NCBI RefSeq assembly: GCF_002154505.1
Contig: NZ_MUBM01000102.1
Coordinates: 1-59,071, forward strand
Source of the DNA: Streptomyces carpinensis
GTDB lineage: Bacteria; Actinomycetota; Actinomycetes; Streptomycetales; Streptomycetaceae
Length of the DNA: 59,071 nucleotides
Direction of reading: 5' to 3'
Shown: positions 35,103 through 42,397 of the stretch, piece after piece
How positions within the stretch are numbered: position 1 is the first letter of the stretch
Layout: the number at the start of each line of letters is the position of its first letter
Position numbers and translations under genes: made by a program
The notes under the pieces: generated by a model
What the model was told of the DNA's origin: nothing
Seen by the model: the letters and a program-made list of their open reading frames with translations, nothing else
Database searches by the model: none

Positions 35103-35240
35103 GTGGCGGATCTCGACGAGCTTCGCCGGCAGGTGGCGCTCGGCTGCCGCGTCCTCGCGGCAACCGGCACCACCACGCCACTCCTCGGCCACGTCAGCGT
35201 CCAGCTGGTCGACGGCCGCCTGCTCGTACGCTGTCGTGGA
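35103..35240 (+). pseudogene. Class II aldolase/adducin-family protein, truncated
   Basis: GTG 35103 after GAGGGAGGACC opens MADLDELRRQVALGCRVLAA and TTPLLGHVSVQLVDGRLLVR, the N-terminus of class II aldolase-like proteins. After about 45 codons the sequence switches abruptly to the reverse complement of a ferredoxin reductase remnant. Some actinobacterial dihydroxyphthalate decarboxylases (PhtC type) belong to this family. Confidence 0.7.
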
Positions 35241-35243
35241 CCC

Positions 35244-35790
35244 TTGGAGAGAGGGGCGGGCCGGCTCGACGAGGCCTCGTGGACGCCGACCGAGCCGCTG
35301 CGCGCCCGCGCGGAGGAACTCTTTCAGGGCCACGTCGGGGTCGGCGGCGATGCGCGGCGGGATGGTGCGGCCGACTTCGAGGATCTTCCGCACCGCCATG
35401 CAGTCACGCGGCGCGTTGACGGCGTCGACCGCGATGAGGCGCCCGCTGCGGTAGTAGGGGAGCGAGAACCGCTCGCTGTCGGGGGCGCCCCTGAGCACGG
35501 TCTCGTCTGGTGCGCGCGGACTCGCCGATCACGATCCCGCCCGGTCGAGCCCGATCTCATCGGCCGGCTCGGCGTGGGGGATGAGGCCGATGCGACGTCG
35601 GCCGGGACGATCCCGCCGGCGGAGAACTCGACACCCTTCACCCGGGCGGTGCCCAGGAGCTCGGTGACACCGGTCTCCACCACGACCTGGGTGCGGCGTT
35701 GGTGCGCGGCGAGGAGCGCCACTTTGGATGCAGCCATGTCGCCCGCCTGGTCATTGCCTGAGACCAGCACCACACCGTAATGTGACAGCA
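35244..35790 (-). pseudogene. FAD ferredoxin reductase, degraded second copy
   Basis: The minus strand carries VVVETGVTELLGTARVKGVE with GGIVPADV, and in another frame MLRGAPDSERFSLPYYRSGR, LIAVDAVNAPRDCMAVRKIL and VALKEFLRAG. The latter matches the C-terminus of the intact reductase at 43.5 kb (VLRGAPDTEQFSLLYYRDEQ). The FAD-binding half is gone. It keeps its own GntR-type operator (35791-35805). Confidence 0.75.
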
Positions 35791-35805
35791 AATGGTCTGA
35801 CCTCA
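35791..35805 (+). promoter_or_regulatory. GntR-type operator, upstream of broken reductase
   Basis: AATGGTCTGACCTCA, matching the FadR-type core TGGTCNGACC. It lies at the 5' side of the minus-strand reductase remnant and 130 bp before the ABC operon. Confidence 0.7.
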
Positions 35806-35882
35806 CCCCAATTTGTCCGAGTCGGAGGCGGAGCCTGCGCCCGCGTGGGTGGCGGTGACCATCAAAAAACTCTGTAGAACCA

Positions 35883-35912
35883 TTGCATTGGACTGACAAT
35901 TAGACCTAGCAT
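35883..35912 (+). promoter_or_regulatory. Promoter and GntR-type operator, ABC importer
   Basis: TTGCAT (35883-35888), 18-bp spacer, TAGCAT (35907-35912). The spacer contains ATTGGACTGACAATT (35887-35901), a dyad of the shared type. It lies just before the ABC transporter operon. Confidence 0.65.
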
Positions 35913-35934
35913 CACGTCCATGCTGAGGCGAGAG

Positions 35935-36798
35935 ATGCGGACACTGTCAAGTACGGCGGGCCATGATGCTGCACACATCGGCGCGGGGGCCGCGGGCGAG
36001 GCACACCTCGAGGCCCGAGATGTCGTGATCGAGTACCCCAAGCCCGGGTCGAAAGAGATGACGACGGCAGTCGAGCGGTGTGACCTGACCCTGGATCGTG
36101 GGGACTTCGTCTGCCTGGTCGGCCCCTCCGGCTGCGGCAAGACCACATTCCTCAACGCGGTCGCCGGGTTCGTCAAGATCGCCGAGGGCGCTCTCGAGCT
36201 CGACGGACGCCCGATCCCCGGCCCAGGGCCGGACCGGGCGATGGTGTTCCAGCAGGCCAACCTGCTGCCGTGGAGGACCGTCCAGGCGAACGTCAGCTAC
36301 GGCCTCGAGCTCTCTCGCAAGGCCAAGAAGCCGGCGGCCAGGCAGCGCGCTGACGAACTGCTGGACCTGGTCGGCCTCGCCGGTGTCGGGCAGCAGTATC
36401 CGGCGCAGCTCTCCGGCGGCATGCAGGCCCGTGTCAACCTCGCCCGCGCACTGGCGGTCGATCCGGAGATCCTCCTCCTCGACGAGCCCTTCGCCGCGAT
36501 CGATGCCCAGACTCGCGAGGTCCTTCAGGTCGAACTCCTCCGGGTCTGCGCCGCGCGCGAGGTGACGGCTCTGTTCGTCACCCATGACATCGCCGAGGCC
36601 GCGTTCCTCGCGGACCGGGTCTGCGTCTTCAGCCCGCGGCCCGGCCGCATCGTCAAGGAGATCACGGTGCCGTGGGACCGCCCGCGCTCGCACGAGATCC
36701 GCCGGACACCCGAGTTCGCGCAGCTGTGTGACGAGATCGCAGATGTTCTCTACGGCGTCAAGGCAGGCGTCGGCGACGAGAAGGAAGGATCCCGATGA
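35935..36798 (+). CDS. NitT/TauT-type ABC transporter ATPase
   Basis: A 287-residue ABC ATPase of the nitrate/sulfonate/taurine type. Walker A: LVGPSGCGKTT; Q-loop: VFQQANLLPWRTV; signature: LSGGMQARVNLARAL; Walker B: EILLLDEPFAAID; H-loop: FVTHDIAEAAFL. ATG 35935 is preceded by GAGG at six bases; ATG 35920 is possible. It overlaps the permease gene by ATGA. With the next two genes it forms a complete importer. Phthalate importers of Rhodococcus (Pat type) belong to this class, so an aromatic acid is a reasonable substrate. Confidence 0.9.
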   Translation: MRTLSSTAGHDAAHIGAGAAGEAHLEARDVVIEYPKPGSKEMTTAVERCDLTLDRGDFVCLVGPSGCGKTTFLNAVAGFVKIAEGALELDGRPIPGPGPDRAMVFQQANLLPWRTVQANVSYGLELSRKAKKPAARQRADELLDLVGLAGVGQQYPAQLSGGMQARVNLARALAVDPEILLLDEPFAAIDAQTREVLQVELLRVCAAREVTALFVTHDIAEAAFLADRVCVFSPRPGRIVKEITVPWDRPRSHEIRRTPEFAQLCDEIADVLYGVKAGVGDEKEGSR

Positions 36799-37655
36799 GC
36801 GCCACCTCTTCCCAGATGCAGGCCCCGCGGACCGAGTCCCGTCCGGGGGCCCCGAGCCCCCGAGCTCAGCGGGTCTCCCGCCGCCGGCTGCCGTCGTGGC
36901 TCAGCGAGCAGCGCCTGATCGGCGTCGGCGCCGTCGTCCTCGCACTGGTCGTGTGGGAGGTTGCTGCACTGCTCCGCCTCAAGCCGAAGTTGACCCTCCC
37001 CGGCCCGTTCGATGTCATCGATGCCTTCAAGTCCCTGTTCGAAGCCGGAGACATCTGGGTCGACCTGTGGACCAGCGCCCAGGAGCTCCTCATCGGCCTC
37101 GGGCTGGCGGTGGTGATCGGTCTGCCGCTTGGCCTGCTGATCGGCTGGTACAAGCGGGCCGCCTGGGCGCTCAATCCATTCATCAACTTTCTCTACGCCA
37201 CCCCCCGCATCGCACTCACGCCCCTGTTGATCATCTGGCTTGGCATCGGGAGCTCCTCGAAGATCGCGATCGTCTTCCTGATGGCCTTCTTCCCAGTGAT
37301 CATCAACACCGCGCAGGGCGTTCAGTCCCTCGAACAAGGAGCCGTTCGCGTGGCGCGGTGTTTCGGTGCGAGCGACCTGCAGCTCTTCCGCACCGTTGCC
37401 CTGCCCGGCACCGTCCCCTTCGTCGCCAGCGGCATTCGGCTCGCGGTCGGCCAGGCCCTCATCGGCGTCTTCGTGGCCGAGCTCAGCGGCGCACAGCACG
37501 GCGTCGGCCTGATGATGAGCACCGCCGGCCAGCAGTTCCAGACCGCGACGGTCTTCGCAGGCCTGTTCATCTTCGCCGCGGCCGGCATCGGTCTGACCTC
37601 ACTACTGCGCCGGGTCGAGAACCATTTCGCGGCATGGCGTCCGAGCCACGACTGA
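36795..37655 (+). CDS. NitT/TauT-type ABC transporter permease
   Basis: A 286-residue inner-membrane permease (SsuC-like) with about six helices. The coupling-loop motif is EQGAVRVARCFGASDLQLFR with the following VALPGTVPFVASGIRLAVGQ. A proline-rich, basic cytoplasmic N-terminus precedes helix 1. It is coupled to the ATPase by ATGA and followed 36 bp later by the binding protein. Confidence 0.9.
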   Translation: MSATSSQMQAPRTESRPGAPSPRAQRVSRRRLPSWLSEQRLIGVGAVVLALVVWEVAALLRLKPKLTLPGPFDVIDAFKSLFEAGDIWVDLWTSAQELLIGLGLAVVIGLPLGLLIGWYKRAAWALNPFINFLYATPRIALTPLLIIWLGIGSSSKIAIVFLMAFFPVIINTAQGVQSLEQGAVRVARCFGASDLQLFRTVALPGTVPFVASGIRLAVGQALIGVFVAELSGAQHGVGLMMSTAGQQFQTATVFAGLFIFAAAGIGLTSLLRRVENHFAAWRPSHD

Positions 37656-37691
37656 ATTTCTGTCCCAACCCATCCGAAGAAAGACAGCCCC

Positions 37692-38675
37692 ATGAAGCTC
37701 AAGCCTGGCGCCACCGGTGCCGCCGGAGTGGCACTCGCCACTGTGCTTGCCATGTCCCTCACCGCCTGCGGCAGTTCCGACACCTCGTCCGATGGAGTCA
37801 TCACCGTCAGCTACAGCGAAGAGGTCGCTGACGAACTGCCGCTGTGGATCGCCTCGGAGGCCGGCTACTTCAAGGAAGAGGGACTCAACGTCAAGCTCGT
37901 CAGCCTCGCCAGTGACCAGGGTTACCCCGCGCTCATCTCAGGACAGACGCAGATCGCCTCGATGGGCGGCTCGCAGATCGTGAGCGGCGCGGCCGCAGGC
38001 GGTGACGTCAAGGTGCTGGCCACGATGACACCGGTGTTCCCGTACCAGCTGTACGCGAACGTCGACAGCGCGGCCAAGCTGAAGGGCAAGAAGATCGGCT
38101 ATACCTCGAAGAGCGGATCCCAATACATCGGAACCCTGGCGGCCCTGAAGAAGATCGGGCTGAGCCCCAGTGACGTGAACCTGGTTCCCCTCGGCTCGGT
38201 GACGAACGTCAACAACGCGCTTCTCTCCAAGACCATCGACGCCGCCGCCACGCACCCGCCGGCGAGCCTTCAGTTCGAAGATGCCGGGCTGCACATGGTG
38301 CTCGACATCGCTCAGCAGAAGATTCCCAACATCAACGTGGGGATCTCCAGCAAGGGTTCCTACATCAAGGCTCACCCCGACGTCATCGAGAAGTTCATGG
38401 CCGGCCTCAAGAAGGGCTTCGATCGCGAGCGCAGCGACCAGAAGTACGCAACCAAGGTACTGGGCGCGCACATCGGTCTCGACAAGCAGCGTGCGCTCGA
38501 TGAGACGTGGAAGTACTACTCCACCGAGGTCTTCCCTGCCGTCCCCGAGGCGACCAAGGCTCAGCTCGTGTCGGCTCAGGAGTCGCTGGGGGGCTCGGTT
38601 CACGGAGTCGACAAGCTCGATCTTTCGAAGCTCATCGATTCGTCCTTCGTCGACAAGGCGTTCAAGGGCAAGTAG
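37692..38675 (+). CDS. NitT/TauT-type substrate-binding lipoprotein
   Basis: A 327-residue extracytoplasmic binding protein (SsuA/THI5-like). The signal peptide ends in a lipobox with C26 (MSLTACGSS). Binding-protein blocks: DELPLWIASEAGYFKEEGLN, ISGQTQIASMGGSQIVSGAA, KLKGKKIGYTSKSGSQYIGT. It completes the three-gene importer under the operator at 35887. Confidence 0.9.
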   Translation: MKLKPGATGAAGVALATVLAMSLTACGSSDTSSDGVITVSYSEEVADELPLWIASEAGYFKEEGLNVKLVSLASDQGYPALISGQTQIASMGGSQIVSGAAAGGDVKVLATMTPVFPYQLYANVDSAAKLKGKKIGYTSKSGSQYIGTLAALKKIGLSPSDVNLVPLGSVTNVNNALLSKTIDAAATHPPASLQFEDAGLHMVLDIAQQKIPNINVGISSKGSYIKAHPDVIEKFMAGLKKGFDRERSDQKYATKVLGAHIGLDKQRALDETWKYYSTEVFPAVPEATKAQLVSAQESLGGSVHGVDKLDLSKLIDSSFVDKAFKGK

Positions 38676-39180
38676 CCCGGCCGCGACGTCGGGTTGCCTG
38701 AATCGACTCCTCGTACACCATGGCGCTGCGTTCAGATCCTGCCGCGGTACCACGGCCCACGTCGAGGTTCTCGGCGTCGACCTCGCTCGTACGCCTCCTT
38801 CCAAGCCGGAATCGCGAAACATGTGTGGCTCCGAGGCGGGATCTGCGCTGATCGGTGCCGGGTAGAGGTGTCAGCGCTCGGTGCGGGCGTGGTGGTCCCG
38901 GTAGTCCTCGAAGTCGCCGTTGTCGGGTGGTCACGCCGAGGACGAGGATGGCTTCGGCGCCGTAGACACTTCCTCTCGAGCCTGTGATCGGCGGGATCAT
39001 CGAAGGAGCAGCCGGACGCCTGATCGCCGACCGCCTGGATCCTTCAGGGAAACCCCCGCTATCAGGCGGGGAGATCGAAGCTTTTTGTGGAGCAGGGCAG
39101 AGAAGGCCGGTTCGCTGTCAGGGCGGGCCGGCTTCCGCCGCCAACCGCCGCAGGGGCACGAAGCGGGTTAGTTTGTGAGC
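38676..39180. other. Decayed stretch with TnpB-type leader
   Basis: No intact gene. The right part (about 39048-39160) repeats the hairpin leader of TnpB elements in mutated form (CCCCGC/GCGGGG, then GGAGCAGGGCAGAG). The left part has short minus-strand frames that I cannot assign. Confidence 0.4.
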
Positions 39181-39420
39181 TGTGAGCACTGGCGTGAAGC
39201 GGGTGTTCAAGTACCGCTTCTGTCCACCGTTGCGCAGGAGGCTGAGCTGCCGCGGACGTTCGGTTGTGTGGCGGAAGGTCTACAACCTGGCTTTGGCGGC
39301 GCGCACGCAGGCGTGGATGCTGCGGCGGGAGCAGGTGAACTGCGACGCGATGTCTGTGGTGTTGACGGTGTGGAAGAAGACCGGGGGACTGGCGCATTTG
39401 ACCAGATGGTTAACCGTTCA
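39181..39420 (+). pseudogene. TnpB, N-terminal fragment
   Basis: VKRVFKYRFCP, then in a neighbouring frame ELPRTFGCV, then VWRKVYNLALAARTQAW and LRREQVNCDAMSVVLTVWKK: the start of a TnpB of a different subgroup from the two full-length ones. It is frameshifted and cut after about 75 codons. Confidence 0.75.
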
Positions 39421-39566
39421 ATAGGGCCTGTTGGATCTACCTTTTAGCTACCCTGCCCAGCTTGGGTGTAGATCCGAAGAGCCTTTCCCGGTAACCGGTC
39501 GTCGTTCGCTGTGATCGCTGTGCTGGGCTGCGTTGCGTCCCTGCCGCCTCCAGGTCCATGCGGCCG

Positions 39567-39621
39567 TAAGGCCCCTGGTAGGAACGATCTTGCGACAGAA
39601 CGATCCGACCGAGGGGCCTTA
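39567..39621. repeat. Imperfect palindrome, possible IS end
   Basis: TAAGGCCCCT (39567-39576) and AGGGGCCTTA (39612-39621) flank direct repeats of GAACGATC (39582-39589, 39598-39605). It lies at the edge of the transposase remnant that follows. Confidence 0.45.
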
Positions 39622-39800
39622 TGTGGGGAATGGTGCCCTATGCGCCACTGTGTCCGATATTTGCCGGACCACCGCCGAGTACCTGGCCGGGCTGCTGCGT
39701 GACCACCGCGCAGCGATCGTCACCGTCCGGGGGCGGCGCGCGCTGGGCTGCTTCCGGCAGGCCGTGCACAAGACTTGCTGTCCGCTGTTGGTCAGCAGCG
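39622..39800 (+). pseudogene. IS5-like transposase, N-terminal remnant
   Basis: YLAGLLRDHRAAIVTVRGRR followed by ALGCFRQAVHKT resembles the N-terminus of Streptomyces IS5-type transposases (LLxxHRRRIGTxRGxRALGxFRQAV). The rest is absent. Confidence 0.55.
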
Positions 39801-39855
39801 CGATCATTGATTGCGAGGCCGCGACAAGTTCGCGGGAGAGGTGGCAGCCCGCCGA

Positions 39856-39907
39856 AACACGCGTTGCCGAGCCGGTGTAGAAAGACACCGGCTCGGCAAC
39901 GCGTGTT
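39856..39907 (-). terminator. Very long perfect hairpin after the AAA+ gene
   Basis: Perfect 23-bp arms (39856-39878 with 39885-39907) and a 6-base loop, 15 bp past the stop of the minus-strand AAA+ gene. It probably terminates the cupin-AAA operon. The length exceeds an ordinary terminator. Confidence 0.75.
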
Positions 39908-39921
39908 GGCTCGGGCCTCGG

Positions 39922-40806
39922 TCAGCCGTCCTGCGCGAACTGTGTTGCGCAGCGCAGATCGTCGGCCGTGAGTTGGGTCGGGTCGAGGGCGACCTCGGTG
40001 CGCACCGTGAGCGCCGCGAGGACCGTCTTCCGGACCCGTCGCCCGTCGAGGCCCCGCAGGCCCTTGGCAAGCTCGGCGTGAAGATCGGCATCCTGCGCGA
40101 GCGGCATCAGGTCGGTCCATTGCCCGGCCAACTCGTTGAGTGATGACGCGACGATCTTCTCGATGGTCTCCTCGTCAGGCAGCTTCGTGGTCATGACCAG
40201 GTCGGCCCGAGAGAGCACGGCCTCGTCGACTGCGCTGAGGAAGTTGGTCGTGACCACTAGCACCAGGTTGGGGCACTGCGTCCGCAGCTGGTCGAGACCG
40301 GCCAGGACGGCGTCCGTCGCGCGGTGCACGTCGACCGGGTTGGTCTCGAACGACGCCGAGCTTCGGCTTACGGCGAGCGCCTCGACCTCGTCGATCAACA
40401 CTATGGTGTGCGGTCGCCGCGCGGCGATCTCCGGCAGCGTGTCGAGGAACAGCCGCGACACCGCCCGCTGGCTTTCACCGAGCATGTCGCTGGGGAAGGC
40501 GTGCGGGTTGACCTCCACCAGCGTCGTGGCGCCGCGTTTCGCCATCTTCAGGGCGGCTGCCTGGGCGAGGCCCTGGGCGAGTGTGGTCTTGCCCGTGCCC
40601 GGAGGTCCGGCCAGCACGATCAGACCGTGGGGCGCGCCGGAGAGTCCACTCAGCAGCCGGCCCTGACGCAGTACGAGCAGGGCGGTGCCGAGCAGCCTTT
40701 CCTTGGTGCCTGGCGGCACGATCATCGAGTCCCACGGGCCGTCGTGGTGGTCCGAGGGAAGTGTGTGCAGCCCGATGACCCCGGGCGGGAGGGTCTGCTG
40801 GCTCAC
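39922..40806 (-). CDS. TRIP13/Pch2-like AAA+ ATPase
   Basis: A 294-residue single-module AAA+ ATPase. Walker A residues 67-74 (GPPGTGKT, K73), Walker B 135-140 (IVLIDE), sensor 1 N188 (VVTTNFL), arginine finger R200 (LSRADLVM). The blocks GPWDSMIVPPGTKERLL, LVEVNPHAFPSDMLGESQRA and VEALAVSRSS resemble TRIP13/Pch2, the remodelers of HORMA proteins. No HORMA or CD-NTase gene is present. GTG 40806 overlaps the stop of the bicupin gene (GTGA), so its likely partner or client is the cupin protein or another catabolic enzyme. Confidence 0.78.
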   Translation of the reverse strand: MSQQTLPPGVIGLHTLPSDHHDGPWDSMIVPPGTKERLLGTALLVLRQGRLLSGLSGAPHGLIVLAGPPGTGKTTLAQGLAQAAALKMAKRGATTLVEVNPHAFPSDMLGESQRAVSRLFLDTLPEIAARRPHTIVLIDEVEALAVSRSSASFETNPVDVHRATDAVLAGLDQLRTQCPNLVLVVTTNFLSAVDEAVLSRADLVMTTKLPDEETIEKIVASSLNELAGQWTDLMPLAQDADLHAELAKGLRGLDGRRVRKTVLAALTVRTEVALDPTQLTADDLRCATQFAQDG

Positions 40807-41873
40807 GGCCAGCTCGGCCGGTCGAGTTCGGGCCAGACGACGGTGGTCACGTCGCCGGCCTGGGCGTCGCGGATGTGCTCCGGCGGCTCCTCGAACAGGA
40901 CCTGCGGATCCATGAGCGCACGCATCGTCTCGAGCAGGCTGTCGAACATGTGGATGCGGACGACTCGCGCGGTGTTCTCCTTGGAGTCGTTGAAGTGCTG
41001 GTGCCACAGGAAGTGGTCGACCACGATGAGGTCGCCCTTCTTCCACGGGTGGTTCTCTCCGCCCTCCGGCTCGGTGCCGAGATAGGAGTGGCCCTCGCCG
41101 TCCACCACGTACAGCCAAGCCTCGCCGGCGTGACGGTGCATCGACTGCTGGCGGCCCTGGCCGATCTCGAACATCGCCATCGTGATGCCGGAGGCCTGGT
41201 AACCGATGGCGCGGTCGAGGAGGAAGGTGGTCCGCGTGCCGCGCGGGGTGTTGAGCATCTCGAGCTCGTCCCAGTCGGTGTGCAGTCGGCCGCTGCGGCG
41301 GGCCTGCTGCTCCTTGCCGAGGCGCCTCAGGCGACGGGCGTAGGCGTCCTCCCCCTCGACATCGGGAGCGCTGAACTCGGGGCGACCCGGGAGGTTCTCG
41401 AACGGCTCGTTGCCGCGGTCATCGAGGATCGACATGCCCATCGTGGCGAGCAGCGGCTCGCTCGAGAACGTGATGTAGCGGAATGTATCGTCATTGTCGT
41501 TGCCCGAGCGGTGCCAGGCCCACGACGGAATGTGGGCGGAGTCGCCGGGGGCGACCTTCACACGCTCGCCGTCGATCTCTATCCAGCCCTCGCCGCCGAC
41601 GCCGAAGACCATGACGTCCCACGAATGACGGTGGATCGTGGTGACCTTCCCCCTGTCGACCTCGTGCACAAGGGCGTCGATGGAACGCGTCGGGTTGTCG
41701 CCGTCCTCGCCCATGTAGACGCCCGTGCGCATGCCCCGTGCCGTCTCCTTCAGGGCGACGTCCTCGCTGCGGATGACTGTGCGGTGGTTCGCACGCCAGT
41801 CCTCGAGGAACTTGGCCCGCCGGGCCTTCTGCACGTGGTAATGACTCGTCTTGGTAGTCGTCTTGGTCGACAC
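40803..41873 (-). CDS. Bicupin protein, possible ring-cleaving or regulatory dioxygenase
   Basis: A 356-residue protein with two cupin barrels, both with metal ligands: IHRHSWDVMVFG and AWHRSG in barrel 1; MHRHAGEAWLYVV and LWHQHFN in barrel 2. The layout is like gentisate-type dioxygenases but the sequence is not close enough to name one. GTG 41873 follows AAGGAGG. It is the first gene of an operon with the TRIP13-like ATPase, under a GntR-type operator. Confidence 0.82.
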   Translation of the reverse strand: MSTKTTTKTSHYHVQKARRAKFLEDWRANHRTVIRSEDVALKETARGMRTGVYMGEDGDNPTRSIDALVHEVDRGKVTTIHRHSWDVMVFGVGGEGWIEIDGERVKVAPGDSAHIPSWAWHRSGNDNDDTFRYITFSSEPLLATMGMSILDDRGNEPFENLPGRPEFSAPDVEGEDAYARRLRRLGKEQQARRSGRLHTDWDELEMLNTPRGTRTTFLLDRAIGYQASGITMAMFEIGQGRQQSMHRHAGEAWLYVVDGEGHSYLGTEPEGGENHPWKKGDLIVVDHFLWHQHFNDSKENTARVVRIHMFDSLLETMRALMDPQVLFEEPPEHIRDAQAGDVTTVVWPELDRPSWP

Positions 41874-41884
41874 CGAGCCTCCTT

Positions 41885-41899
41885 ATTGGCAAGACCATT
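41885..41899 (-). promoter_or_regulatory. GntR-type operator, bicupin-AAA operon
   Basis: Minus strand AATGGTCTTGCCAAT, one mismatch from a perfect dyad consensus. It lies 12 bp before the bicupin GTG and overlaps the ribosome-site side of the leader. Confidence 0.8.
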
Positions 41900-42331
41900 G
41901 GACCTTTCTATTGTGACGCGCTCCACGCCCGAGTGCAACATGCGGGCTCTGACCTGCGCTGTGATCCACACCATGCGCGTCCTTGGCCGATACAAGGACC
42001 CGGCCACCCAAGCTCCTCGGTGATCAGTGCATCCAACGAGGATGCGGTCTCGTCTCCGTGCTCCACGCGGCGAGAGGTGGAGCCGGCGTCGCCGGATTCG
42101 AGTGGGGCGGAGTTCCTCGTTGTTCGTTGCGCCGAGCAACACCGTTCGCGAGTTGAGCGACCCGACTGACGACTCCTTGTGAAGCGCGATGTCCTGGTCG
42201 TCGAGGGTGAAGAGCCGCCCTCTGACGCTGAACGCGAGCGTCAGAGGTCACCGTTCAGCACTCCGCGACGGCCGGCTTCGTCGTACCGCCCCCGATGTCG
42301 ACGCAGCGTGTTCCGGTGCGCCGGGGGGCCC
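41900..42331. other. Gene-free stretch between divergent operons
   Basis: No gene is recognised between the bicupin and reductase promoters. Confidence 0.4.
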
Positions 42332-42384
42332 TTGTCTCCCGTGGGCGTCATGGCATAATCTAAATATTAGTCCATTAGTCCATT
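42332..42384 (+). promoter_or_regulatory. Promoter and tandem GntR-type half operators, reductase
   Basis: TTGTCT (42332-42337), 16-bp spacer, CATAAT (42354-42359), then the direct repeat ATTAGTCCATTAGTCCATT (42366-42384). It contains two copies of the right half (reverse complement AATGGACTAAT). It is positioned at and after the expected start point. Confidence 0.75.
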
Positions 42385-42397
42385 GAGGAGGCGCAGG

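Noticed and set aside
39922..41873. CBASS-type defence system suggested by the TRIP13-like ATPase
   Set aside because: No HORMA protein, CD-NTase or effector is adjacent; the partner is a cupin and the operator ties the pair to the catabolic regulon.
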